From NCBI GenBank assembly GCA_032718475.1, contig JAUCBJ010005825.1, positions 54,714 through 118,713 on the forward strand: a DNA stretch of 64,000 nt, in the 5' to 3' direction. Of this stretch, positions 29,489 to 43,500 are shown piece by piece. The position numbers and the translations under genes are program-made. The notes below the pieces were generated by a model. It did not search any database. It saw only the letters and a list, made by a program, of their open reading frames with translations, and was not told where the DNA came from. The DNA is from Nemertoderma westbladi (lineage: Eukaryota > Xenacoelomorpha > Nemertodermatida > Nemertodermatidae). Position 1 is the first letter of the stretch; every line of letters starts with the position of its first letter.

Positions 29489-31050
29489 TTAACCCTATTA
29501 GTACCGGGCTATAAAATGTTGTACAAATACCGGGAGGGGGTCATATTGACCCCCCCCTCTAAAATCTACAAATATTTACGAAAACGTCTGATTTTTTGTT
29601 TGTACGTAGGTATCACTTGTCTGGATCCGACCGAAAAAAAAATTTTTCGAAAAAATGTACTGGGGTGGTTATATTGCAGCACCAAAATTACAAGTAGTGC
29701 ACAATATTCACCAAATTTGAAAGTTACATTTTCGGCTAATTATTTTTCAATACAGGTTTTCTGGGGTGTAAAATACATTGGAAAATATTAAAAAATGATA
29801 TGATTACTATAAATGGCTGTTTAGTCCTCTCTGCGTAGGAAAAAAATGAAAAAAACAAGTAACCAGCACTTTTCAGTTAGAACTCAAAATTTTTAATTCA
29901 CTTATACGATACTATAAATTCACATTTTCAGGTTTTCGAGGGCTCTGATTCTAATGGAATACATTTCTAATATGCTAGATCATTGCTACTTGTATTTTTC
30001 GGCGTAATTTGGGAAATTTTGGTGCTAGCACCAAATTTCGTACCCATCACCAAAAAGTACAAGTTTGCGATGTCCAGTGCAGTTTTTATTGATTCTATCG
30101 GATTCAGGACCCTCATAAACCCGTATAACGCAAGAAACAAGGTGATACTATCTACTTATAAATTTGCATATTTTCCAAAATTTGGTGCTGGCACAACAAT
30201 TTTCACCCACCGGCGAAAAATACAAGTTTGACAACTCTTATGAAATTTTTAATGATTCTATTGAATTCAGAACCATCACAAACCCGTATAACGCAAGAAA
30301 CAAGGTGACACAATCAATTGATATATTTGATGGTTTTCAAAATTTGGTGCTAGCACCACATTTTGCACCCACATCCGAAAAATACAAGTTTGAGATGTCT
30401 AGTTCGATAATTATATTTTCCATTGAATTCAGAACAGCCATAAACCTCTAAAACGCAAGAAATAAATTCTCACAAGCAATTTTATCTATTGAATGGATTT
30501 TCAAAATTTCGTGCTAGCACCAAAATTTGCACACAGCACCGAAAAATACAAGTTTGATACGCTTGGTGCAACTCGTATATATTTCTTCGAATCCAGAAAC
30601 CCAAAAAACCCCAATTGCGTAAAAAACAAGTTTCAAACGATCAATTTACAAAATTGACTTATTTCAAAATTTGGTGCTGGCACCAAAATTTGGCACCCAC
30701 CGAAAAAAACAAGTTTAAAATTTCTAAATCAATTTATATGAATTCCATCAAATTTCTAACACCAAAAAAACCGTGTAAATAAAAAATAGAGATGTTACAA
30801 TTCATATTTAATGAAATGTAATTTTCAAAAAACGTCTCAAAAAAAGTGCCAAAAGTAGGGTTAAAAAATGGCGCTATAACTCGAAAAGTACCCAATATTT
30901 TTGAAAACGGTTTTCACTACTAGGAAGACAATAGATTTTTAGGAAAAGTCATAAAATTTCAGATTCCCAACTGCGTTTGTTTCAGAATTATAATAAAAAA
31001 ACCACGGGAGGGGTCATATTGACCCCCCCCCCCGGGTTTAATAGGGTTAA
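29489..31050 (-). mobile_element. piggyBac-like non-autonomous element, copy 2 (inverted)
   Basis: TTAA at 29489-29492 and 31047-31050 flank 1554 bp (29493-31046) beginning CCCTATTA and ending AATAGGG. The sequence is the reverse complement of copy 1 with scattered differences and keeps the subterminal G/C hairpins and the internal GGTGCTAGCACC repeats. There is no transposase. It inserted at a TTAA next to LINE-A copy 3. Confidence 0.88.
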
Positions 31051-32902
31051 CTGCTTCTGTTACAATATATGGCGCTGTGTACTACTATCAGCCCATTATA
31101 CAGTATAGAGTATTTTAGATAAGTCATAATGATGTACAGCCGTGATTAGATAGGGACAATAAAATATCCAAGTTTATATATTTCATCCGTTTTTGTATAG
31201 ATTGTAGTTTGTGTACGTAATTTTATAATAAAATCTTAGTAAATAACAATTATGGTGGCAAACTTTCATAAAACCTTAATACGAATTTGCAGTTTATCAA
31301 TATTGACTGAATTAATTGTGCATTTGTGTTAATTTCCATTTATATTTCTTTCTAAATTGGCTTTATATCGAATTATGCTTAATGTGCTTTTATAATCGCG
31401 AAATTAATGTTATGGCCAGCAACCTATAAGCCCACCGGGACAGAATTCATTACCATATATGGTAATAATTTGTGAAATAGGAGGGAAAGGGATCACAACC
31501 CGGCTTCCCCATTGGCCCAGCTGTTCTAGGTTAGTCTAATGGTGGCATGGTTTGCTGGACCAATGAGACGATTATTGCGTCATACTTATTTCGTCAGCTA
31601 TAAATTGGCCGTGTTCCGGTATGTGCTATGTGTTGATGCTGTGTGTTAATTCTTGTAATGCCCTTTTTGCTTCAGTGTATCTGTTAGTCTTTCTATACCT
31701 GCTTCTATGATTTGAATTCCTTGCTTTCTTTTCTTCCAATTATGTAAATTGTTGATAATGATTCTGCTGATTACTTCTTAATTACAATCTCGAACTATGA
31801 TTTCTACATTTGACTCTTGATTTCTATGTAATTGAGATGCGATAATCCTTACGGGATTTCTTTTAGACTGTCAGACTGTTTGTGAACGCATGCGCCGATA
31901 CGGTAGCTATTTGTTTTAGCATGGAGGGCTAAGGTACCGGTAGGCGCGTCGGGTGCACCGGGGGAAGCGACGGAGGGAAGTACGGAGGATCCAATGCGGG
32001 GCAACACTGGCGTGGTGCCACTGTTGCGGTCGGGCTAATCAGTTAAGGACCGGGGACCGACCGCTATTACAGTATAAGGGGGCTGACGATCCAGGTTTCG
32101 TCTCAACCTTGTAGCATTAAGGGGGGAATTGGGTTTAGTTATGAGGCCTAGGTGTGGTTTTTGGTGGCCTTTATGTCTTACACTGACTGACATACTGGTA
32201 TGTTGATATACTAATGTACGGGTGTTTTAGTGCACTAGCTGACTGGTGTAGTTAGCGCTATCCGCCGTACTACTAGCTTATTGCTATGCTATTTGTGTTG
32301 TGTTGCTAAAGAGTGCTTGATTCTTGAATGCGAATGCTTAGATAGGCGCTGTTTCCTTGATTGCTTTCCATTTCTTAGTTTATGCTTATAAATTGCTGAT
32401 TAGGTCAAAATAATACAGTATTTAGGCTGTTGCTAGTATAACCCAGTACGTAATAAATTAGAAGTACATATTCTGGAATATCTAGTAATTAGTATGCAAA
32501 TTCGTATTTATGACTGTAACTAATTTAGAGATATTAAAATATAATAAAGAATTTGTACGCAGCATAGCGGAGAATAGTTTAAGTGATTGTTTAGAATACC
32601 GTAGACTATTCATGCTAGGCGGTTATTTGAAAATAGTGGGCAACGAGTTGACAACAGTATCCAGTATACAATAGTAAATTCGCTGGTCTAAAACCAGCAA
32701 AAGGCCAAGTTTTGTCATTAAGAAAATAAATAGATTTATTCCGTTATTAAACATTAAACATTCTCACAATCAACAGATTCCGCCCTGTAAATTCCAGTGT
32801 TTTTGTGATAAGTGATAACACTGAGTGCTAGACCACCCACACACATTTTAAGTAGCTTAGGGAACCGATTCAGGTTTATTGTTTTGGTTATTCCTGCGTG
32901 GC
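31051..32902. other. Non-coding region with promoter-like words, possibly an old LTR
   Basis: No protein is recognised. Around 31411 TGTTATGGCC starts a stretch containing the palindrome TTACCATATATGGTAA (~31449), two CCAAT-like words and CAGCTATAAATTGG (~31598), which together resemble an LTR or promoter. No matching second copy was found. A GC-rich block with ACCGGTAGGCGCG lies near 31930, and AAGGGGGGAATTGGG near 32120 resembles a polypurine tract. Confidence 0.3.
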
Positions 32903-33806
32903 TCATAGATTCGAACAGTTAGCTCTCTGTTGAGCAATCAATAGAGAAAGGAGCAAGTGATTTATCGGAGCCGTAACACCCTTCTTGCTTTCGCAAGATG
33001 TAGCGGACTTATCGGTCGCGACGGACTCCCGTCGCCTCTCTGTCCTACTAACTTTCCCCCGCTTTCTGGGGTTCTTGCTAACCGAGGAGACCGAATCCTC
33101 GGAGTTAACCTCGGGTTCGCCCTCGTGCGGATCCGCCCAACCCACTAACTTAATTCCCCTGGCATCCACTAAATACGGCCCTATGTACACTATTTCAGGC
33201 TCCATAATCCCGGACCGCCACAGTTCGAATAGTTCAGTGGCGATCCCCCTCGCTCTCTCACTCGCTAGTTCTCCCTGCCCAAAATGAACTAGATACCGAA
33301 AATGTTTATTCGACTCACCTAGCCGTTGGTTTAACTTTCCCTGGTTTACCTTCTCTCCCTCTCTGGCCTCCTTTATCAGTTTCTTGGTGGCGTTGTAGGC
33401 CCGTCGAAGCCGATCACTGGTCCCGACGTCCTCTTCGCTGACATCTCCTCCTCCTCTCCTGGTTCGGGGTCGTACCGGCGGCCCCACCATCACCGTTCCG
33501 GTGGGCCGCCCGTCGCCCTCGGCCTGTGGCTGGCTGGGACTTCGGTACTCCAACCGCCGTCGTGCGACAACTTGTCCCTCTCTCGTGGTTGACGGCCGCC
33601 CTCCGCTTGGGGTACCGGATCGTCCCTCGTCGGCGAATCCGGTGTCGCAGGTCGATACCGTCGCGTCGCGGCCTCGCGGATCGTTTGGTTGGTGTCGTCC
33701 GGGGTCTGCGGCGGCGTCCTCTCTCCCTCTGATGATCAGGGTCCTCTATCGCTCATCTTTGCTTTATCGTCTGCAGTCACAGTTCAGTGGTTGGGAATTG
33801 TTTCAC
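32903..33806 (-). pseudogene. gag: Partial gag of the LTR family, reversed
   Basis: The open frame 33553-32903 on the minus strand contains SDRLRRAYNATKKLIKEA, SNKHFRYLVHFGQGELASER, EPEIVYIGPYLVDARGIKLV and NSEDSVSSV, aligning without gaps to the gag at 48358-50202 (YIGPYLVDARGVKLVGW). Upstream to 33806 the N-terminal part continues in other frames, so it is frameshifted. After ESVATDKSATS the match stops near 32970, and the coiled coil, Asn-rich and zinc-knuckle parts are missing. The 5' LTR lies directly upstream. Confidence 0.82.
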
Positions 33807-34459
33807 TGTGACGGGATCAATGGATCCTGACCGGGTTGATTGTTTCGTACGCGTCACCACAGGCTGGGATGTCACTGATTGTTTGGCTGAGGCCGTTAGA
33901 GAAAACTGAATTGAGTTAATGTTGTTGTTCGACGGTCGTGTGTAAATATTGATAGCACAGTTGATATAATATATTTAGTTAATTGGATGCAGAACAAGTG
34001 ATACCGGTAATGGTGACTAAATAGCCAATGTTGTTAATGGTGACGGTGACGGTGAAACAATATCGCCTGTCTGCACTGAAACTGACAACTGAGTAAACTG
34101 ATTGATAAACCGGTAGCAAGTGGATAATATACGACACACCAATATTACTTCACTGCTACATTACTGTGGCCTCTTACCAAGTGGATGCTCTCCTTCACCC
34201 TTATTGGCTAATAACCTACTTCACGACTTTCACTCTCTGGGAGTGTTTCCCCCCTGTTGTCAGCCCCTGCTAGCTGTCTCCCCTTTCGAGATGGTTTGAC
34301 CTCTAACCTCTCTTTGTGTGTGGCTTTGGGGTTTGTACTGTCCCCGATGTTGGTTGTGATACGAGATTAGTTACTGCTAATCTCGTATCTCCAACATATT
34401 GCTGAAAATGCCACTTCCCATTTTATGAGGGTAATGCGGCGAAATTGAATCCGCTTACA
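33807..34459 (-). mobile_element. 5' LTR of the reversed gag element
   Basis: Read on the minus strand it starts TGTAAGCGGATTCAA at 34459 and ends GATCCCGTCACA at 33807 (653 bp), with blocks matching the LTR at 967-1511: AAAATGGGAAG and the GCG/GATCC terminal blocks. Its outer end abuts the 62-bp satellite at the word TTCAG, which would be the target-site duplication. No second copy of the LTR or of the TTCAG flank was found on the other side, so the 3' half has been lost. Confidence 0.72.
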
Positions 34460-34979
34460 TTCAGTTTAAGTAGAAGTTGTTTTGGTTGTATTGCTATGTA
34501 GTGTCAATGGAAAATATTTCAGATTAAGTAGAAGTTGTTTTGGTTGTATTACTAGGTAGTGTATATGGAAGGAAGATATTTCAGTTTAAGTAGAAGTTGT
34601 TTTGGTTGTATTGCTAGGTAGTGTATGTGGAAGGAAGATATTTCAGATTAAGTAGAAGTTGTTTTGGTTGTATTGCTAGGTAGTGTATGTGGAAGGAAGA
34701 TATTTCAGTTTAAATAGAAGTTGTTTTTGTTGTATTGCTAGGTAATGTAGGTGGAAGGAAGATATTTCAGTTTAAGTAGAAGTTGTTTAGGTTGTATTGC
34801 TAGGTAGTGTATGTGGAATGAAGATATTTCAGATTAAATAGAAGTTGTTTTTGTTGTATTGCTAGGTAATGTAGGTGGAAGGAAGATATTTCAGTTTAAG
34901 TAGAAGTTGTTTAGGTTGTATTGCTAGGTAATGTATGTGGAAGTAAGATATTTCAGATTAAGTAGAAGTTGTTTAGGTT

Positions 34980-37730
34980 GTATTGCTAGGTAATGTATGT
35001 GGAATGAAGATATTTCAGATTAAGTAGAATTTGTTTTGGTTGTATTGCTAGGTAATGTATGTGGAAGTAAGATATTTCAGATTAAGTAGGATTTGTTTTG
35101 GTTGTATTGCTAGGTAGTGTATGTGGACGGAAGATATTTCAGATTAAGTAGAATTTGTTTTGGTTGTATTGCTAGGTAATGTATGTGGAAGTAAGATATT
35201 TCAGATTAAGTAGAAGTTGTTTTTGTTGTATTGCTAGGTAGTGTATGTGGAAGGAAGATATTTCAGATTAAGTAGAAGTTGTTTAGGTTGTATTGCTAGG
35301 TAATGTATGTGGAATGAAGATATTTCAGATTAAGTAGAATTTGTTTTGGTTGTATTGCTAGGTAATGTATGTGGAAGTAAGATATTTCAGATTAAGTAGA
35401 ATTTGTTTTGGTTGTATTGCTAGGTAATGTATGTGGAATGAAGATATTTCAGATTAAGTAGAATTTGTTTTGGTTGTATTGCTAGGTAATGTATGTGGAA
35501 GTAAGATATTTCAGATTAAGTAGAATTTGTTTTGGTTGTATTGCTAGGTAATGTATGTGGAAGTAAGATATTTCAGATTAAGTAGAAGTTGTTTAGGTTG
35601 TATTGCTAGGTAATGTATGTGGAATGAAGATATTTCAGATTAAGTAGAATTTGTTTTGGTTGTATTGCTAGGTAATGTATGTGGAAGTAAGATATTTCAG
35701 ATTAAGTAGAAGTTGTTTAGGTTGTATTGCTAGGTAATGTATGTGGAATGAAGATATTTCAGATTAAGTAGAATTTGTTTTGGTTGTATTGCTAGGTAAT
35801 GTATGTGGAAGTAAGATATTTCAGATTAAGTAGAAGTTGTTTTTGTTGTATTGCTAGGTAGTGTATGTGGAAGGAAGATATTTCAGATTTAGTAGAAGTT
35901 GTTTAGGTTGTATTGCTAGGTAGTGTATGTGGACGGAAGATATTTCAGATTAAGTAGAATTTGTTTTGGTTGTATTGCTAGGTAATGTATGTGGAATGAA
36001 GATATTTCAGATTAAGTAGAATTTGTTTTGGTTGTATTGCTAGGTAATGTATGTGGAATGAAGATATTTCAGATTAAGTAGAATTTGTTTTGGTTGTATT
36101 GCTAGGTAATGTATGTGGAAGTAAGATATTTCAGATTAAGTAGAATTTGTTTTGGTTGTATTGCTAGGTAATGTATGTGGAAGTAAGATATTTCAGATTA
36201 AGTAGAAGTTGTTTAGGTTGTATTGCTAGGTAATGTATGTGGAATGAAGATATTTCAGATTAAGTAGAATTTGTTTTGGTTGTATTGCTAGGTAATGTAT
36301 GTGGAAGTAAGATATTTCAGATTAAGTAGAAGTTGTTTAGGTTGTATTGCTAGGTAATGTATGTGGAATGAAGATATTTCAGATTAAGTAGAATTTGTTT
36401 TGGTTGTATTGCTAGGTAATGTATGTGGAAGTAAGATATTTCAGATTAAGTAGAAGTTGTTTTTGTTGTATTGCTAGGTAGTGTAGATGGAAGATATTTC
36501 AGATTAAGTAGAAGTTGTTTAGGTTGTATTGCTAGGTAGTGTATGTGGAAGTAAGATATTTCAGATTAAGTAGAATTTGTTTTGGTTGTATTGCTAGGTA
36601 GTGTATGTGGAAGTAAGATATTTCAGATTAAGTAGAAGTTGTTTAGGTTGTATTGCTAGGTAATGTATGTGGAATGAAGATATTTCAGATTAAGTAGAAT
36701 TTGTTTTGGTTGTATTGCTAGGTAATGTATGTGGAAGTAAGATATTTCAGATTAAGTAGGATTTGTTTTGGTTGTATTGCTAGGTAGTGTATGTGGACGG
36801 AAGATATTTCAGATTAAGTAGAATTTGTTTTGGTTGTATTGCTAGGTAATGTATGTGGAAGTAAGATATTTCAGATTAAGTAGAAGTTGTTTTTGTTGTA
36901 TTGCTAGGTAGTGTATGTGGAAGGAAGATATTTCAGATTAAGTAGAAGTTGTTTAGGTTGTATTGCTAGGTAATGTATGTGGAATGAAGATATTTCAGAT
37001 TAAGTAGAATTTGTTTTGGTTGTATTGCTAGGTAATGTATGTGGAAGTAAGATATTTCAGATTAAGTAGAATTTGTTTTGGTTGTATTGCTAGGTAATGT
37101 ATGTGGAATGAAGATATTTCAGATTAAGTAGAATTTGTTTTGGTTGTATTGCTAGGTAATGTATGTGGAAGTAAGATATTTCAGATTAAGTAGAATTTGT
37201 TTTGGTTGTATTGCTAGGTAATGTATGTGGAAGTAAGATATTTCAGATTAAGTAGAAGTTGTTTAGGTTGTATTGCTAGGTAATGTATGTGGAATGAAGA
37301 TATTTCAGATTAAGTAGAATTTGTTTTGGTTGTATTGCTAGGTAATGTATGTGGAAGTAAGATATTTCAGATTAAGTAGAAGTTGTTTAGGTTGTATTGC
37401 TAGGTAATGTATGTGGAATGAAGATATTTCAGATTAAGTAGAATTTGTTTTGGTTGTATTGCTAGGTAATGTATGTGGAAGTAAGATATTTCAGATTAAG
37501 TAGAAGTTGTTTTTGTTGTATTGCTAGGTAGTGTATGTGGAAGGAAGATATTTCAGATTAAGTAGAAGTTGTTTAGGTTGTATTGCTAGGTAGTGTATGT
37601 GGACGGAAGATATTTCAGATTAAGTAGAATTTGTTTTGGTTGTATTGCTAGGTAATGTATGTGGAATGAAGATATTTCAGATTAAGTAGAATTTGTTTTG
37701 GTTGTATTGCTAGGTAATGTATGTGGAAGT
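34980..37730 (+). repeat. Higher-order repeat, period about 1670 bp
   Basis: The order of 62-bp variants in 34980-36060 is repeated at 36650-37730 at an offset of 1670 bp (about 27 units). This includes the rare AAGTAGGATTTG variant followed by the GTGGACGG variant in both copies. Confidence 0.75.
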
Positions 37731-40309
37731 AAGATATTTCAGATTAAGTAGAATTTGTTTTGGTTGTATTGCTAGGTAATGTATGTGGAAGTAAGATATT
37801 TCAGATTAAGTAGAATTTGTTTTGGTTGTATTGCTAGGTAATGTATGTGGAATGAAGATATTTCAGATTAAGTAGAATTTGTTTTGGTTGTATTGCTAGG
37901 TAATGTATGTGGAAGTAAGATATTTCAGATAAAGTAGAATTTGTTTTGGTTGTATTGCTAGGTAATGTATGTGGAATGAAGATATTTCAGATTAAGTAGA
38001 ATTTGTTTTGGTTGTATTGCTAGGTAGTGTATGTGGAAGTAAGATATTTCAGATTAAGTAGAATTTGTTTTGGTTGTATTGCTAGGTAATGTATGTGGAA
38101 GTAAGATATTTCAGATTAAGTAGAATTTGTTTTGGTTGTATTGCTAGGTAATGTATGTGGAATGAAGATATTTCAGATTAAGTAGAATTTGTTTTGGTTG
38201 TATTGCTAGGTAATTTATGTGGAAGTAAGATATTTCAGATTAAGTAGAATTTGTTTTGGTTGTATTGCTAGGTAATGTATGTGGAAGTAAGATATTTCAG
38301 ATTAAGTAGAAGTTGTTTTGGTTGTATTGCTAGGTAGTGTAGATGGAAGGAAGGAAGATATTTCAGATTAAGTAGAAGTTGTTTAGGTTGTATTGCTAGG
38401 TAATGTAGGTGGAAGGAAGATATTTCAGTTTAAGTAGAAGTTGTTTAGGTTGTATTGCTAGGTAGTGTATGTGGAAGGAAGATATTTCAGATTAAGTAGA
38501 ATTTGTTTTGGTTGTATTGCTAGGTAGTGTATGTGGAAGTAAGATATTTCAGATTAAGTAGAATTTGTTTTGGTTGTATTGCTAGGTAATGTATGTGGAA
38601 GTAAGATATTTCAGTTTAAGTAGACGTTGTTTTGGTTGTATTGCTAGGTAATGTATGTGGAATGAAGATATTTCAGATTAAGTAGAATTTGTTTTGGTTG
38701 TATTGCTAGGTAATGTATGTGGAAGTAAGATATTTCAGATAAAGTAGAATTTGTTTTGGTTGTATTGCTAGGTAATGTATGTGGAATGAAGATATTTCAG
38801 ATTAAGTAGAATTTGTTTTGGTTGTATTGCTAGGTAGTGTATGTGGAAGTAAGATATTTCAGATTAAGTAGAATTTGTTTTGGTTGTATTGCTAGGTAAT
38901 GTATGTGGAATGAAGATATTTCAGATTAAGTAGAATTTGTTTTGGTTGTATTGCTAGGTAATGTATGTGGAAGTAAGATATTTCAGATTAAGTAGAATTT
39001 GTTTTGGTTGTATTGCTAGGTAATGTATGTGGAATGAAGATATTTCAGATTAAGTAGAATTTGTTTTGGTTGTATTGCTAGGTAATTTATGTGGAAGTAA
39101 GATATTTCAGATTAAGTAGAAGTTGTTTAGGTTCTATTGCTAGGTAGTGTATGTGGAAGGAAGATATTTCAGATTAAGTAGAATTTGTTTTGGTTGTATT
39201 GCTAGGTAATGTATGTGGAATGAAGATATTTCAGATTAAGTAGAATTTGTTTTGGTTGTATTGCTAGGTAATGTATGTGGAAGTAAGATATTTCAGATTA
39301 AGTAGAATTTGTTTTGGTTGTATTGCTAGGTAATGTATGTGGAATGAAGATATTTCAGATTAAGTAGAATTTGTTTTGGTTGTATTGCTAGGTAATTTAT
39401 GTGGAAGTAAGATATTTCAGATTAAGTAGAATTTGTTTTGGTTGTATTGCTAGGTAATGTATGTGGAAGTAAGATATTTCAGATTAAGTAGAAGTTGTTT
39501 TGGTTGTATTGCTAGGTAGTGTAGATGGAAGGAAGGAAGATATTTCAGATTAAGTAGAAGTTGTTTAGGTTGTATTGCTAGGTAATGTAGGTGGAAGGAA
39601 GATATTTCAGTTTAAGTAGAAGTTGTTTAGGTTGTATTGCTAGGTAGTGTATGTGGAAGGGAGATATTTCAGATTAAGTAGAATTTGTTTTGGTTGTATT
39701 GCTAGGTAGTGTATGTGGAAGTAAGATATTTCAGATTAAGTAGAAGTTGTTTTGGTTGTATTGCTAGGTAGTGTATGTGGAAGGAAGATATTTCAGTTTA
39801 AGTAGACGTTGTTTTGGTTGTATTGCTAGGTAGTGTATGTGGAAGGAAGATATTTCAGATTAAGTAGAAGTTGTTTTGGTTGTATTGCTAGGTAGTGTAT
39901 GTGGAAGGAAGATATTTCAGATTAAGTAGAAGTTGTTTTGGTTGTATTGCTAGGTAGCGTATGTGGAAGGAAGATATTTCAGATTAAGTAGAAGTTGTTT
40001 TGGTTGTATTGCTAGGTAGTGTATGTGGAAGGAAGATATTTCAGATTAAGTAGAAGTTGTTTTGGTTGTATTGCTAGGTAGTGTATGTGGAAGTAAGATA
40101 TTTCAGATTAAGTAGAATTTGTTTTGGTTGTATTGTTAGGTAGTGTATGTGGAAGGAAGATATTTCAAATTAAGTAGAAGTTGTTTTGGTTGTATTGCTA
40201 GGTAGCGTATGTGGAAGGAAGATATTTCAGATTAAGTAGAAGTTGTTTTGGTTGTATTGCTAGGTAGTGTATGTGGAAGGAAGATATTTCAGTTTAAGTA
40301 GACGTTGTT

Positions 40310-43300
40310 TTGGTTGTATTGCTAGGTAGTGTATGTGGAATGAAGATATTTCAGATTAAGTAGAATTTGTTTTGGTTGTATTGCTAGGTAATGTATGTGG
40401 AAGTAAGATATTTCAAATTAAGTAGAATTTGTTTTGGTTGTATTGCTAGGTAATGTATGTGGAAGCAAGATATTTCAGATTAAGTAGAAGTTGTTTTGGT
40501 TGTATTGCTAGGTAGTGTAGGTGGAAAGAAGATATTTCAGATTAAGTAGAAGTTGTTTATGTTGTATTGCTAGGTAGTGTATGTGGAAGGAAGATATTTC
40601 AGATTAAATAGAAGTTGTTTTGGTTGTATTGCTAGGTAGTGTATGTGGAAGGAAGATATTTCAGATTAAGTAGAAGTTGTTTTGGTTGTATTGCTAGGTA
40701 GTGTAGGTGGAAGGAAGATATTTCAGATTAAGTAGAAGTTGTTTAGGTTCTATTGCTAGGTAGTGTATGTGGAAGGAAGATATTTCAGATTAAGTAGAAT
40801 TTGTTTTGGTTGTATTGCTAGGTAATGTATGTGGAATGAAGATATTTCAGATTAAGTAGAATTTGTTTTGGTTGTATTGCTAGGTAATGTATGTGGAAGT
40901 AAGATATTTCAGATTAAGTAGAATTTGTTTTGGTTGTATTGCTAGGTAATGTATGTGGAATGAAGATATTTCAGATTAAGTAGAATTTGTTTTGGTTGTA
41001 TTGCTAGGTAATGTATGTGGAAGTAAGATATTTCAGATTAAGTATAATTTGTTTTTGTTGTATTGCTAGGTAATGTATGTGGAAGTAAGATATTTCAGAT
41101 TAAGTAGAAGTTGTTTTGGTTGTATTGCTAGGTAGTGTAGATGGAAGATATTTCAGATTAAGTAGAAGTTGTTTAGGTTGTATTGCTAGGTAATGTAGGT
41201 GAAAGGAAGATATTTCAGTTTAAGTAGAAGTTGTTTAGGTTGTATTGCTAGGTAGTGTATGTGAAAGTAAGATATTTCAGATTAAGTAGAATTTGTTTTG
41301 GTTGTATTGCTAGGTAGTGTATGTGGAAGTAAGATATTTCAGATTAAGTAGAAGTTGTTTTGGTTGTATTGCTAGGTAGTGTATGTGGAAGGAAGATATT
41401 TCAGTTTAAGTAGACGTTGTTTTGGTTGTATTGCTAGGTAGTGTATGTGGAAGGAAGATATTTCAGATTAAGTAGAAGTTGTTTTGGTTGTATTGCTAGG
41501 TAGTGTATGTGGAAGGAAGATATTTCAGATTAAGTAGAAGTTGTTTTGGTTGTATTGCTAGGTAGCGGATGTGGAAGGAAGATATTTCAGATTAAGTAGA
41601 AGTTGTTTTGGTTGTATTGCTAGGTAGTGTATGTGGAAGGAAGATATTTCAGATTAAGTAGAAGTTGTTTTGGTTGTATTGCTAGGTAGCGGATGTGGAA
41701 GGAAGATATTTCAGATTAAGTAGAATTTGTTTTGGTTGTATTGCTAGGTAGTGTATGTGGAAGTAAGATATTTCAGATTAAGTAGAAGTTGTTTTGGTTG
41801 TATTGCTAGGTAGTGTATGTGGAAGGAAGATATTTCAGTTTAAGTAGACGTTGTTTTGGTTGTATTGCTAGGTAGTGTATGTGGAAGGAAGATATTTCAG
41901 ATTAAGTAGAAGTTGTTTTGGTTGTATTGCTAGGTAGTGTATGTGGAAGGAAGATATTTCAGATTAAGTAGAAGTTGTTTTGGTTGTATTGCTAGGTAGC
42001 GGATGTGGAAGGAAGATATTTCAGATTAAGTAGAAGTTGTTTTGGTTGTATTGCTAGGTAGTGTATGTGGAAGGAAGATATTTCAGATTAAGTAGAAGTT
42101 GTTTTGGTTGTATTGCTAGGTAGTGTATGTGGAAGTAAGATATTTCAGATTAAGTAGAAGTTGTTTTGGTTGTATTGCTAGGTAGTGTATGTGGAAGGAA
42201 GATATTTCAAATTAAGTAGAAGTTGTTTTGGTTGTATTGCTAGGTAGCGTATGTGGAAGGAAGATATTTCAGATTAAGTAGAAGTTGTTTTGGTTGTATT
42301 GCTAGGTAGTGTATGTGGAATGAAGATATTTCAGATTAAGTAGAATTTGTTTTGGTTGTATTGCTAGGTAATGTATGTGGAAGTAAGATATTTCAAATTA
42401 AGTAGAATTTGTTTTGGTTGTATTGCTAGGTAATGTATGTGGAAGCAAGATATTTCAGATTAAGTAGAAGTTGTTTTGGTTGTATTGCTAGGTAGTGTAG
42501 GTGGAAAGAAGATATTTCAGATTAAGTAGAAGTTGTTTATGTTGTATTGCTAGGTAGTGTATGTGGAAGGAAGATATTTCAGATTAAATAGAAGTTGTTT
42601 TGGTTGTATTGCTAGGTAGTGTATGTGGAAGGAAGATATTTCAGATTAAGTAGAAGTTGTTTTGGTTGTATTGCTAGGTAGTGTAGGTGGAAGGAAGATA
42701 TTTCAGATTAAGTAGAAGTTGTTTAGGTTCTATTGCTAGGTAGTGTATGTGGAAGGAAGATATTTCAGATTAAGTAGAATTTGTTTTGGTTGTATTGCTA
42801 GGTAATGTATGTGGAATGAAGATATTTCAGATTAAGTAGAATTTGTTTTGGTTGTATTGCTAGGTAATGTATGTGGAAGTAAGATATTTCAGATTAAGTA
42901 GAATTTGTTTTGGTTGTATTGCTAGGTAATGTATGTGGAATGAAGATATTTCAGATTAAGTAGAATTTGTTTTGGTTGTATTGCTAGGTAATGTATGTGG
43001 AAGTAAGATATTTCAGATTAAGTATAATTTGTTTTTGTTGTATTGCTAGGTAATGTATGTGGAAGTAAGATATTTCAGATTAAGTAGAAGTTGTTTTGGT
43101 TGTATTGCTAGGTAGTGTAGATGGAAGATATTTCAGATTAAGTAGAAGTTGTTTAGGTTGTATTGCTAGGTAATGTAGGTGAAAGGAAGATATTTCAGTT
43201 TAAGTAGAAGTTGTTTAGGTTGTATTGCTAGGTAGTGTATGTGGAAGTAAGATATTTCAGATTAAGTAGAATTTGTTTTGGTTGTATTGCTAGGTAGTGT

Positions 43301-43500
43301 ATGTGGAAGTAAGATATTTCAGATTAAGTAGAAGTTGTTTTGGTTGTATTGCTAGGTAGTGTATGTGGAAGGAAGATATTTCAGTTTAAGTAGACGTTGT
43401 TTTGGTTGTATTGCTAGGTAGCGTATGTGGAAGGAAGATATTTCAGATTAAGTAGAAGTTGTTTTGGTTGTATTGCTAGGTAGCGTATGTGGAAGGAAGA
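40310..43500 (+). repeat. Higher-order repeat, period 1980 bp
   Basis: Positions 40310-41520 and 42290-43500 are almost identical at an offset of exactly 1980 bp, with about three substitutions over 1.2 kb. Rare variants such as CAAATTAAG, GGAAGCAAG and AAGTATAATTTG are shared in order. Confidence 0.85.

Noticed and set aside
8601-31050. A large inverted duplication joining the two piggyBac-like copies
   Set aside because: Each copy has its own TTAA duplication, and the flanks do not match in inverted order, so they are independent insertions.
31408-32130. A complete LTR pair in the 31.4-32.1-kb region
   Set aside because: Promoter-like words and a polypurine-like run are present, but no second copy, matching ends or target-site duplication could be found.
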